From contig JAALGZ010000014.1 of the NCBI GenBank assembly GCA_015227615.1, positions 1 through 64,000 of the forward strand: a stretch of 64,000 nucleotides of DNA. Direction: 5' to 3'. Source of the DNA: Labyrinthula sp. Ha (lineage: Eukaryota; Sar; Bigyra; Labyrinthulida; Labyrinthulaceae). The notes below the pieces were generated by a model. It was given only the letters and a program-made list of their open reading frames with translations, did not search any database and had not been told where the DNA came from. This document shows positions 32,893-43,784 of the stretch, in pieces; the first letter of the stretch is position 1, and the number at the start of each line of letters is the position of its first letter. The translations under genes were made by a program, and so were the position numbers.

Positions 32893-33129
32893 GTGATGAT
32901 AAAAGTTTATGTGCTTATGGAGAAAGGAAGAGAAATTTGTTTAAAGTGTGAGCTATGGTGGACAGTTGAACAGCTTATGCTTGAAATACAAGATAAAGAA
33001 AACATTCGACCATCTGAACAGATACTATTCTTTCAAGGTAAAGAATTATCTCTTGGTACATGTATTAATTCTATTAGTCGTCATTTTTCAACTCTTGTTC
33101 TTTTGAGGACCAATAGAAAAGGCGGTTAA
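32893..33129 (+). CDS. Divergent ubiquitin-like protein with a free C-terminal Gly-Gly
   Basis: A 78-residue protein close in length to ubiquitin (76) and aligning along its whole length. The central EIQDKENIRPSEQ and FFQGKEL stretches match ubiquitin KIQDKEGIPPDQQ and IFAGKQL, and the protein ends LLRTNRKGG then stop, like LRLRGG. Positions equal to ubiquitin Lys33 and Lys48 are kept; Lys6, Lys27, Lys29 and Lys63 are not; Ile44 is Phe. Because the stop follows Gly-Gly directly, no protease processing would be needed. It is too different for ubiquitin or NEDD8. It may be a lineage-specific modifier or a non-conjugated ubiquitin-fold protein. Confidence 0.65.
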   Translation: MMIKVYVLMEKGREICLKCELWWTVEQLMLEIQDKENIRPSEQILFFQGKELSLGTCINSISRHFSTLVLLRTNRKGG

Positions 33130-34777
33130 CTATGGATGGAGTATTAATAGGGAGTCAACAAAACATTAAACACAAAACAACTTTGTTTTACTTTAGGTTT
33201 CATCAACATAGTCCATTCTTTAATACTTTTTCAAAGAAACAACATTATTGCTACTTAGTTCTAGCAGATACCTAGGAGCATTGTGGTTTTATCTTGATAA
33301 GAATATAAATTTTTATGTATAGATTTGGATATTATAGGCTATCAACATTGTTTTCTAGATTGCATGCAAATGATTATTTTTTTCTATACTTGTTACATTT
33401 TCAAATACTTTATTAAAAAAACTGAGAAATTGAACTATTCACACACTTTACTAATCGATAACAAGTAAAGATTTATATTCAGACATTGGGAAAAGTAATA
33501 TTTTATCCACTATGCATTACAGAAACAGTGGTTCATTGGTATTCGCACATCAGATGAACGTAAAACAAATCCGGCTAAGAACTAAGACTATTAGAGTGCT
33601 TTAACTTATGGAATAGATGTTTGTTCTTCACTACTGAAAGTGGTGTATATTTTTTCCAAGGGTGACGTCATATTGCTTCAACCTAGTGAAAAACTATTAT
33701 TACCAATCTCTGCTGCTTAATCATAGTTCCCAAGAATACACGTACATAATTTTCAAAATTTTTTCGACGAGTGTATTGGAACCTATTTTTTGCTAACCCA
33801 TTATAATAGTAGAAGTACATTTTTTTTCCATTTCATAAAAAAAAATGTTTTAGATGGATATTCTACAAGTAACCGCTGTGAAAAGAATTGAGAGAACTGT
33901 GGTCAGTAGCAGAAATAAACAGCTCTAATGAATGAGAAGTTCAAATAGAAATCATCAGTAAATCTAATGGTCGTTATATGTTTAATAGCAGCAGGCAATT
34001 GTTCCCATCAGAAAAAATTACTGAGCCTTTTTGATAAAGAATATGTGGTGAAAAGAAACCAACCCTTGTTTTCTACGTTACTTTCACACAAGGTAAGCCC
34101 ATTCTTACCAGGTGCACAACATATTTCCAACCGGTTTAATTTTTTGCAATGAAATTTACAAGATTAAATCAGAGATCAATCTCAGTCCAAAAGAATGTAA
34201 CTTTGACTTTTATAGTAGCTAACGTAGTCCAACATATTACTAATTTCTCCTGAAGTTAGTTCATGACTCTATTCATCCCAAAAAAAAAATACTATAAACA
34301 AAATCAAAGGTTAAACTTGTACTCTGTCTCGGCAGCTGTTTCTTCTTTCCTGCTTTCTCTTCTCTATAGACTATAGTATGTTTGCGTTAAAAGTTCTGGT
34401 ATTTGGTTATATATATTCAGCACAAGAGTGTTCGGAGAACACACAAATCTTGTGCAAATTAAAGTTACCACTTGAAATATCTTACTGTTGTTAGTAAAAT
34501 ACGCATAGAATAGCACCGAGTTTGGGGCAAGATAAGAAATGGCCTAGTTCATATTGGTTTAATTGTTAATTGGCACTTTTAAAAATCTTATCTTGACAAC
34601 AAAGTAAAACAAAGTTGTGTAAAAAAGAATAGAACCAAAACAAGTAAACATACACTCGTGTTCTGATAAATCACAACCTCCAATATTGAACTAAAGCTAA
34701 TTATCTTTTTTACTGATTATCCTTTTCCAGATTTACCTGTGAACCAGTTGATATAACCGAAACCAAGAATACAAAGA
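33130..34777. other. Gene-free stretch
   Basis: No supported gene. A 61-codon open frame at 33967-34152 contains a GTAAG donor-like site but shows no recognisable protein motif. Confidence 0.5.
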
Positions 34778-35353
34778 ATGTCCTTTTGTAATGGAGCTGA
34801 TTGCTGTAACCTCTGTTGTAATGACCTCGCTTCAAGTGGCCGTGTAGTTTTTGATAACTGCTTCTTAGGCTGTGAAGATGACTCTTGTGGTGAAGATGAG
34901 GATTGCTTAGTTGGTGTAAACTTTGTGGATCCAGACAATCAACCTTTTGATTTTAATGGAGCGTCGATTTGCTGTACTTCGCTAGGAGAACGCTTAGCAG
35001 GAGAAGATTGTAGTTCTATTTTAGCACCAACAGATGGGGATGATGGAGAGGAAACGAGAGCTCCTACGAGTACAGGTGGTGGTGGAAATGGAGGTATTTC
35101 AGTACCAGAAGGGGAAGACAATGATCTAATTTTCGTGTTGGGTATGGTAATTGGTGTTTTAATGCTTGGAATTATATTTCTTTTATTTGTGAAAAGGATA
35201 AAGAAGGAAATTCCAGAAGCTCAAGTTGTTGAAAAAATTGTGCATGTGCAACAACCTAATTTGATTGTTGCTCTTGAAGAAGAGGGGAATAGGAACTCAG
35301 TGAAGAGTATAGATAGTTTGATGAAAGATGAGAACAAGTTTGATGACTTGTAA
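34778..35353 (+). CDS. Small cysteine-rich single-pass membrane protein, paralogue B
   Basis: A 191-residue protein with a twelve-cysteine N-terminal region (about 1-78: FC, CC, CC, then single Cys, ICC, DC), an acidic Gly/Pro/Thr-rich stalk (about 85-125), one membrane segment at about 126-146 (LIFVLGMVIGVLMLGIIFLLF), a KRIKK stop-transfer and a tail ending DSLMKDENKFDDL. The first 93 codons are about 95% identical at DNA level to paralogue C at 36235-36789 in opposite orientation, while the stalk, membrane segment and tail differ. The tail instead matches paralogue A. There is no visible signal peptide although the Cys-rich part looks extracellular. Function unknown. Confidence 0.65.
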   Translation: MSFCNGADCCNLCCNDLASSGRVVFDNCFLGCEDDSCGEDEDCLVGVNFVDPDNQPFDFNGASICCTSLGERLAGEDCSSILAPTDGDDGEETRAPTSTGGGGNGGISVPEGEDNDLIFVLGMVIGVLMLGIIFLLFVKRIKKEIPEAQVVEKIVHVQQPNLIVALEEEGNRNSVKSIDSLMKDENKFDDL

Positions 35354-36234
35354 GAATAAGATATATTTAATACTTATTTTATAGAAATTTGATATAATAT
35401 AAAATTTAAGTCAATGGATATATATTTGTCCGTTTGTAAGAAAAAAATGAAAAAAAACATTTTGAATATTTAAAACTAGTATTATAATTGTATTGATTTT
35501 AGCAGTAGTGTTGATTACTATGCACAAGGTTTGAAATTTAGTATGGTAACTAAGATCGATTTTTTATTCTGAGTAAAATCAAACCGTCGTTTCCTCGTCT
35601 TCGTTACAGGAAAATATACTTTTAGAAATTCACAGGACAGCTCTTATTATTCTTTTGGTGCGCAATTAAGATATAAAATATTCTACTGTAGCCCTTTTTT
35701 CATATATAAATGTAGTTCCAGTTAAAAGGTCTGAAAAATTCTCAAAAGAAGTTTTTTGTAAGCAGAGTAAACCTTCCTTAGTTAAATTCATTTAGTTTAT
35801 TCTTGCACATTCTCTATGAATAGTTTTCAGCAATATTTTTAGAAAACTAAGGAAATAAAAGATTATTGTCAATGAATGCAAAAATAGTATATTAGAAAAA
35901 GCTTACACGATTTACTAGATAATTTAGCAGTTAGCTCTTTAATTTCCCTATTGAGATGAAATATTCTCCAACTAGTGTTAAACATTGGCACTGCAGAAGA
36001 TTAAATTAGCAGAAAAGACCCAATCCACCGACCTTGAGAAAGAAGCATTCATGACCAAGTAAAAAAGAACTAATTTTATCTAAGAAAACTACTTTCTTTG
36101 TTGAAGTTATTCTATATGAACTCCAAATATTTTGAACGACGTTTGACTTCTATAAGGTTTCCAATCTTGAAGCTATTATTTCAAAACTCAAACAATTGAT
36201 TATAAATTAAACCCTATTCTTTTTTTTTCAACTT
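35354..36234. other. Spacer between two convergent paralogues
   Basis: About 0.9 kb of AT-rich non-coding DNA between paralogues B and C. No feature seen. Confidence 0.5.
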
Positions 36235-36789
36235 TTATTCCTTTACTAATCTTCTTGCACTAATAATAGCCTCTTTTTTTTCTACGCCTTCCATGTTCAA
36301 AACTAAAATGCCATTCTCTCTTTCAACTAGATTACCCACATTTACAGCTTGGAACACTTTTTCCTTTTTTCTTTTGGCAATTAGCAAGAATAAAATCACA
36401 ATTAACAAAGCCCCGATTAATACTCCCATCATCAATGTCAAAAGATAATTATACTCTTCCGATTTTACTGTTGGAGAAAACGTCTCCCCATCGCCAGTTG
36501 TTGGTGAACTTGTTTCCTCTCCATCATCTCCATCTGTTGGTGCTGAAATAGAGTTGCAATCTTCTCCTGCTAAGCGTTCTCCTAGTGAAGTACAGCAAAT
36601 CGAAGCTCCATTGAAATCAAAAGGTTGATTGTCTGGATTCACAAAGTTTACACCAACTAAGCAATCATCATCTTCACCACAAGAGTCATCTTCACAGCCC
36701 AAGAAGCAGTTATCAAAAAGTACACGGCCACTTGAAGCGAGGTCATTACAACAGAGGTTACAGCAATCAGCTCCATTACAAAAGGACAT
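36235..36789 (-). CDS. Small cysteine-rich single-pass membrane protein, paralogue C
   Basis: A 184-residue protein that converges on paralogue B. The twelve-cysteine ectodomain (residues 1-93) is almost identical to B, with about a dozen base changes in 285. It then switches abruptly to a different Thr/Ser stalk (TSSPTTGDGETFSPT), a different membrane segment at about 126-147 (LLTLMMGVLIGALLIVILFLL) and a different tail that lacks the DDL ending. Upstream DNA also differs from B. This pattern points to gene conversion or exchange restricted to the ectodomain. No signal peptide is visible. Function unknown. Confidence 0.65.
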   Translation of the reverse strand: MSFCNGADCCNLCCNDLASSGRVLFDNCFLGCEDDSCGEDDDCLVGVNFVNPDNQPFDFNGASICCTSLGERLAGEDCNSISAPTDGDDGEETSSPTTGDGETFSPTVKSEEYNYLLTLMMGVLIGALLIVILFLLIAKRKKEKVFQAVNVGNLVERENGILVLNMEGVEKKEAIISARRLVKE

Positions 36790-39700
36790 TGTTTGTGGTT
36801 AAAGATCTTCTTCAATAGACTTGCACAGATAACTAGTGTTGTAGAGGTTTGTTTCTGGAAATGGAACAGCTGGTTCTTTATTTGAGTAAAAAGTATTTAT
36901 TTTCGTTTTGTTTATAATAACTTTGTGCTGACTTTAATAGTTTTACGTATTAGAAAGATATCGCTGTATTGTTACAGTTCAACTATTGTCTATATATTTA
37001 GTCTAAAACTGTTCAACTTCTCTATGGTTCCGTTTTTATGTGATAATTAATAAAACAAGAAAACATCAAATTTAATTTTGATAATTTGCACAAGATGTTT
37101 TACTACATATACTCTGAAATAAGAAGAGAGATGTATTTTAGTCTAGTAAATACGACAAAACTAGAAAATATGAAACTGTTTCTTTCTTTTCCAGTGTACA
37201 ATTATCTGGAACTATTTTTTCCGGGCTTTGACCATTATTGAATCGACTTCTTTTTTGGAAAGCGTTTGACAAAGGAAAGAAGAAGATAATAGTCTTATCT
37301 TGGAGTGGAGACTGTAGATTGACTCCTTATTGAGAACTTATTTGGACTATTGAGGGAGTTTGAGAGTGACTGAATGAGTTTGATTGAGGCTCGATACTAT
37401 ATTGAGTCAGTAATTAGTGAGGAATGAGAAACTTATTGAGGATTCTAGAGAAACTACTTTTCCTTACTCTACACATCTAGTCAGACCCAGTCAATCCAAA
37501 ATTCCTTCATTGAAGTAGACGTTATTGCTATATCTGGAAGAGAATTTGGATTGTGTCTATACTAATAGTTTTCTAATGTAAGCTCAGCAGCTCTTTACTT
37601 CTGTTCTATCCAACTAACAGCAAATGATTTTTGTATCATCTTTGCTTTTAAATATGTATAAGCTTGAACAACGTATTCAGTGGTAGCTCTACAGAGCACA
37701 AACTGTCTCATGAGATAATTGGTAAGAGCTCAGCAACGCTGTATGAAATTAAAGGAAAGTTTTAGAGATTAGTCGCTCATAGTGCAACTGGTAAGCGCTC
37801 ATCAGTAAGTAGATCACCTCAATATGATTTGTATTCTCATAGGCATTTTCAACTTTAACGTTTGCCTTTGTTCAGAACCTGTATCATATTCAAGTCAGGA
37901 AAAATTAACAATTAAGTCCGGTTGGTAAAGGATATAGTATATGAACCTCATCAACATTAATTATAATAAAAAATTATGTTTTTTTAGATGGTTTTATTTC
38001 AAAGATAAAGACTTTCATCCTCCTAGGCAGCGTGTGTTATGTTATTTACTGAATTAACATATTTATCTACAGACAACTAAACATCTAAAAAAGTTCGTTC
38101 ACTCTACAGAAAATGGTTCGCAGTCTTGTCGGGGTAATTCGGTGATTCTTACCTTGAGATAAAAACACATGTACAACAAAATAATAATTCCTCTGATGGG
38201 CTTGATAATTGGCTTTTAAAAATCTTGAAAGTATATTTGAATCTGGAATTTAACCATTTGTTTCTCAAAGTTTCTCTACTTAACCAAAATAAGACTTCAC
38301 CGAGTTTAGAATATCTCCAAACTATTTATCAGAGAATGGTTACTGTAGGTGGAGTGGTTTAAAATTGCCTTTGGGGTGTGAAGCTAATATTCGATAGAGT
38401 TCATCATTAGTAACCTGCGGAAAAGGCTTTGAATTCTTTTCTATTTGCAACATTTATCTATATGATATCCCATTATCTTGTACAACTTATAAATACTATA
38501 ATACGAATATTTTGTACCAACGGTTTTAGCGCAGAATAGCAAGTATTAGAATGTCAACGTGTGGAATCTTATTTTTATGAAACAAAGTTAACTCTAGTTA
38601 CTTCATATGTTTCAAACAATTATTTACTTTCGCTTGGGAATTCTAATTCAAAGCCACGAAGAATATTCCAGTAATTCAGAAAATGTTCCAATAAGTCTAC
38701 TATGGTGGTGTAGCAGAAATTGGTATTAACCATATTCTGTTATTTTTTTCAGGCCTTCTCTTTGTTCTGACACGAAAATAGTTTTCTCTATTCAATCATT
38801 ATGACCATATTTTTTTTCAGCAGAAGAATCAAAATAATTTCTTTTGACAGCTTAATCTTCTATAAAGGCAGGGTCTAAAGTTTTGCAGACATATGCTATT
38901 CATGGACACAAATAAATGAATAAATTTCTAGGGTCAGAAAACGAACAACTGCAGGTAAAAATTAGAAAGACACAATTAAGCTTGATGTGAGTTGAACTTA
39001 TGAGCTTAATTACTCAATAAGAAACAAATCCAATATTTTTTGAACAACCACTGGCAAAAGTTTCGTTGACAGACAAGAATTTAAATATACCAGCTCTGAA
39101 GAAGTTTCTCTGAGATATTGCTCTATTTAACATTATTTCCAAAATAAAGTTTTTTTGTGACCCAGGTCGTGTTTGATATAGTTCAAACTCAGAAGCTTTA
39201 TTAACTCTTTATCTCGGGCCCAGATTTGAGAATGCGACTTTTTGTGAAATATTCAGACTTAATCACCCTTTTTATTAATGCTTTATCTGGTAAAGGATTG
39301 AGTTTTCACAGATTGTTATACTTTCTTGCTCTAACTGAGTGTTCCGGTAAATTTTTGAAAACTTCTTATTTCATATGATGATGGGAACATGCGACACATT
39401 TCCAAGTATAATGAAACGTTGCTATACCTATTCTAAGAACATACAACATATATTATAAATATAATTTACAGTTTGCTATGAAATTTGTGAATCATTAACA
39501 ATATATAGATGGTGAGCTTTGGTATTTTGTTCTTATTTTTTAATGCATTATGTCCTTAACATTATATTTTTCTCAAAACATTGTACTAAGTATCTTGGTT
39601 TCGATGCAACTTTGTTTTTTCGTGAGCCCTTGTTCCTTGAAATAATATTCATTAGATAATTTGTTGTTGGGTATAAGAAAAAAACTATATAGATACATAA

Positions 39701-41160
39701 TCTCTATATGGATATTCAGTTTCTCTGACTTCAGATCAAATTCTCGATGAAAAGCATCTGTTCATGAAGCACCCTCCTCAGGAAAATGGCTCTTAGCACA
39801 TCGACGATACCGAATAAACAACCACTCTTAAACTATGCGCAGCTATAAAAGACTCTCTCTATATTTAAGTATACAAAGCATCCTTGCTTCGTCATGTTCA
39901 ATGTATTGACATGCTATATTAATATATCTTTTTCAGGGCCTTAACGAGTTAATGTTAAAGATAATTCTGATTTTAGTTTTGGCTTAAGTTTTGCGAATAG
40001 AAGAATACACCATTTCAACGCAAAAAAGTCTCATTGAGAGGTGATTATCCTTCTAAGAGGAAAAGAATAGTTGAAAAATATTTATTCTGCCCCAACGTAA
40101 AGTTTGCTTACTGGTTCTTATAAGAATATAAATTTGAAGGGGTAAGAGACCTACACGAATTTTCAAAAAATTACATCTAGCTGAATTAGTTAAGAACCTT
40201 CTCAGAATATTGGTTAGAATATCTTAGATACACTTTATCAAACTCAGTTCAAATACTTAACTTTTTTCAAATTAAACACACAAGTGAATTTGAAAGTAAA
40301 TGTGATTTGGTTTCTTCTAAATGTCATATAACATTCTAAAATATCACCAGTTACCAAATTATTGATACCCACAAAACGAAATTAGACTTAGTAATCTCCA
40401 CTGAGTATGAGCAGGTTCTTTGCAGATATTCAGTTATTATTATTGTATAATTATACTTTTGTCACAATAATAGGATGAAAGTTAGTATACTTTGTTTATT
40501 TAGTCATATCACTTTAAGCTATTGGAGCTAGAAATCGAGGTACTTCGATGAAGTAATAAGAACATTTCTTTGAGTAGGTTTGCTGATGGGTTGATTGTCA
40601 GTATAACAGGAAAATTAGGGACGACCAATAAAGATTACAATCCGGAGCAGCTAGTTCCGAGAGGAAAATTTAAAAGGAGAGTAACAGAAGCGATATTTGA
40701 AATACCGGATCCAAAAAAGCGGAAACTGTTCTAATTCATGCAGATGGAGTACTGCGTTACATAGATTGTGTATGCAATTAGAATCTTGATTCAGAAAGTA
40801 GTTGGAGATCCGTTTTGTGCCTGTATCTAGTCATCACCCTATTTCAATGGGGGAAAACCTGGGGAACCCAGTTAATAGAAGTGGTAAGACGATAAAGCAT
40901 CGAATGAATCTTCTAAGAATTAAGTGCTACTTGTTAATATAGAATGCATTTCTACCCGAGGCAAACATTCTTCCATACTTAATTATTTGAAACTTTGTCC
41001 ACCGCTGTTTAGATGATAAGGACTGTCGATTTGCCAATTCAGTAGGTTTCCGTGCATCGCAATTAGAAAACGAGGGTGTAGGTCTCCATGAATACTTAAG
41101 TTTCCTAAATTAATCAATTAACCTTAGATACTAGCTATAATTGTTTTGTAGAAATTCTTC
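36790..41160. other. Gene-free stretch of about 4.4 kb
   Basis: No supported coding region. A TTGAG-rich segment lies at 37320-37445, and two similar tRNA-D-arm-like segments at 37704-37746 and 37771-37818 lack the rest of a tRNA. Confidence 0.5.
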
Positions 41161-41163
41161 AAC

Positions 41164-43276
41164 CTATAATTTGTTATAATCTTGATCTCTTGAATAAGGT
41201 ACCTCTTTGCAAAATGTAAATACAAACTTGATTTTTGGTTTTGTTCTGAATAATAATTCGCGTGGGGATTTTTCAGTTGTTAAATTTATGGATATATTTT
41301 TCACTCTTATATATTCTTCTGCTGCGTATGGCCAATATTTCATTGGTAACTTTGCCTGTTGTAAAAATATTTTTATTTCAGATATTATTATACGATTGCT
41401 TCTTTCTGCTGCTCTGTTATGTTGAGGTGTGTAGGTAGACGAGTATTGCCTTTGAGTTCCATTTTCGCTGAGGAAGTTTATTACCTTTTTATTCATGAAC
41501 TCTTTTCCTTGGTCTGAGAAAATACATTTTATTTCCGTTCTGCATTTTCTTCTATATATTTTATTTCAGGTATCAGCATTTTGGAACGTTTTTCTTTTTC
41601 ATATACATTCTTATGAACCTGTATTTGGAATAATCATCCACCATTAGCAGACAACCTTTATAACCGGTGTTTAACCTAACAGGTATTTCCAACACATCAC
41701 AATATATTCTTTGAAGTGGTTTCTCACTCTTTTTTTCTCTAACTTTATTTATTGGTATTCTTTCGTATTTCGCTATTGAACATGTTTTTCAGATGTCCAA
41801 TATGTACATCGCAGTTGGTTCTAGTTGATGGTATTGAAGAGTTTTAAAAAGTAATTGCTTAGATGGGTGACCAAAATATCTGTGCTATGAAAAACTATTT
41901 CTTGTATTCTTTTTCTCTTTTACTACTTTTAGGATTTCCTTATATAGGTTATGATTCGCTTCTATTTTTTCAATTTTATCTCCGTTTGCTGTTTTTATAT
42001 TCATTCCTTTGCCATATATTTTCGTTTTGATGCTGTTGTCCGTGCTTACTTTTCCGATTGATATGATAGCTACTGGTGTTTCTGTGTCAAATATACACGC
42101 CTCCTTCAGATCTATTTCTAGGTGACCTAGTTTCACCGTCATATTCCCTTTTTAGTTTCAGTTTTGTTGCGGAAGCTACACAATCCAACGTTTCTCCGTC
42201 TATCTTTTCTATGTCTTTTACATGGTTTATTTCATCCATTGATATCAAATAGCTCGACGCTCCTGAACCCCATAAGAAATTAATATAGTATTTGTTTTGT
42301 TTTTCGTTGCTTATTTGTTTTTTGTTTTGTTTTTTGTTTTGTTTTTTGTCGTTTTCTATATTTAATATCGCTAAATTTACTGATTTATTGCTATACATTG
42401 TTTTCTTTTCAGTTCTACTTGTCGTTACCCAGTCATAATTGTTATAGAAGTCGTTTTGTGACTCGTATATCTGCTTCTTTTCTGCCATGTTGGCCCTGTA
42501 TTCCGTTTTCATTTTCGGTTTTCTGCACTCATCTGCTTCATGTCCAATACCATTGCAGTTCTCGCATATTAGTTTTGTGCATCTTGCTTTTATATGTCCT
42601 CCTTCTTCGCAGTTGTAACACTTTTGTTTCGGGTTCGCGTTTCTATAGCCTCCGCGACCCCTTCCACTTGAACTTCTTGCGTTTCTGCCCAAACTGGATC
42701 TCATTATGTCAAGAATATTTGCCAAATCCAAAAGTTTGTTAAAACTTTTTCATAATTGTAAATTTCTTGGTTGTCCTCAACAACGATCTCCAGCTGTGTA
42801 ACCCTATCATGTTTTACCACATTTAGTAATCTGGCTATCTTCTGGTCTTCATGCATGAGACCTCCTTCTGCTACAAACCTTCTCAAGATCATATCAAAAT
42901 CTTCTATTCTCGCCACCCTGGTAGATCCCCTTGGATGTTCTAATACCAAAAAAATCTCCTTCTCTCCTCTCTGGCCTCAACTTTGAACGAGTTCTCCAGC
43001 TTTTTCCACATGCTGTAGATATCTTAACAGGCTTCAACTTTCTCTAACATGTTGTTACTAATTTTACCTAATATTATGCCCATTACCTTTCTGTTGCCTT
43101 TTTGTTCTGTGCTGGAGAGTGTTATTTTCATGGTTTTCAATGCTTCCTATTTTTCCTTTTGGTTCTCAATGGTCTTGAATAGCCCCTCCTCCATGAGTTT
43201 GACTTTTATTCTTATTCTCCATGTTTTGTATTCCTGCCCCCTCTGTAAGAGCTCTAAATTTTCTTCGTTACTCATA
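41164..43276 (-). mobile_element. Ty1/copia LTR-retrotransposon fossil
   Basis: A fossil of the copia family on the minus strand. Recognisable parts, in order from 43276 leftwards, are a gag-like region with two CCHC zinc knuckles (near 42540-42640), a protease-like GSGAS stretch, and an integrase part near 41164-41496. Reverse transcriptase and RNase H are not seen, and no LTRs were identified. The copy is partial and broken in several places, so it is not recent. Confidence 0.75.
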
Positions 43277-43784
43277 TTTCAATCTTTTCTTATCGCGCTG
43301 TTAACCTATTATGAATGTCTCTCTCTCTTCTATCTATGTACTTATTCTTTAACCCCTTAACTGAACAATACTATTAATTATGACTTATTTCTATGTTTCT
43401 GATATAATATATTCTACTCAACTAATATATTCAATAACGAGAAAGTACTGAATCATACGGAGGATGGTCAAATAACTGTTTTAGATGTCTCTATCATTGG
43501 TTTCCAGAAGGAAATCTCCAAACATATATCTCCTATCTTAGCTAAGACGCGACGAATCTAAGTTATCAGAGTTTTAACTGTTTTGATACGGGTCCTGTTT
43601 GTATTTCTATATAGAGGTGGATGTAGTAGCCAATTTAAAGCATGAAGTTTGTTATTTTATGTTCTTGAATATTCTGTTAAGCTATTGTTACGTTGTTTGT
43701 AGTATGAATTGGATCGACTTGATGTCTAACTTGGTACATGCAGTTTCAAACAAAAATATTTTCATATTTTACACAGTCTAGAAA
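43277..43784. other. Spacer without a gene
   Basis: About 0.5 kb of AT-rich DNA between the copia fossil and the next gene; nothing recognisable. Confidence 0.5.

Noticed and set aside
33967-34152. Possible two-exon gene with GTAAGC donor and TTACCAG acceptor
   Set aside because: The implied intron is 19 bases and the joined peptide has no recognisable features.
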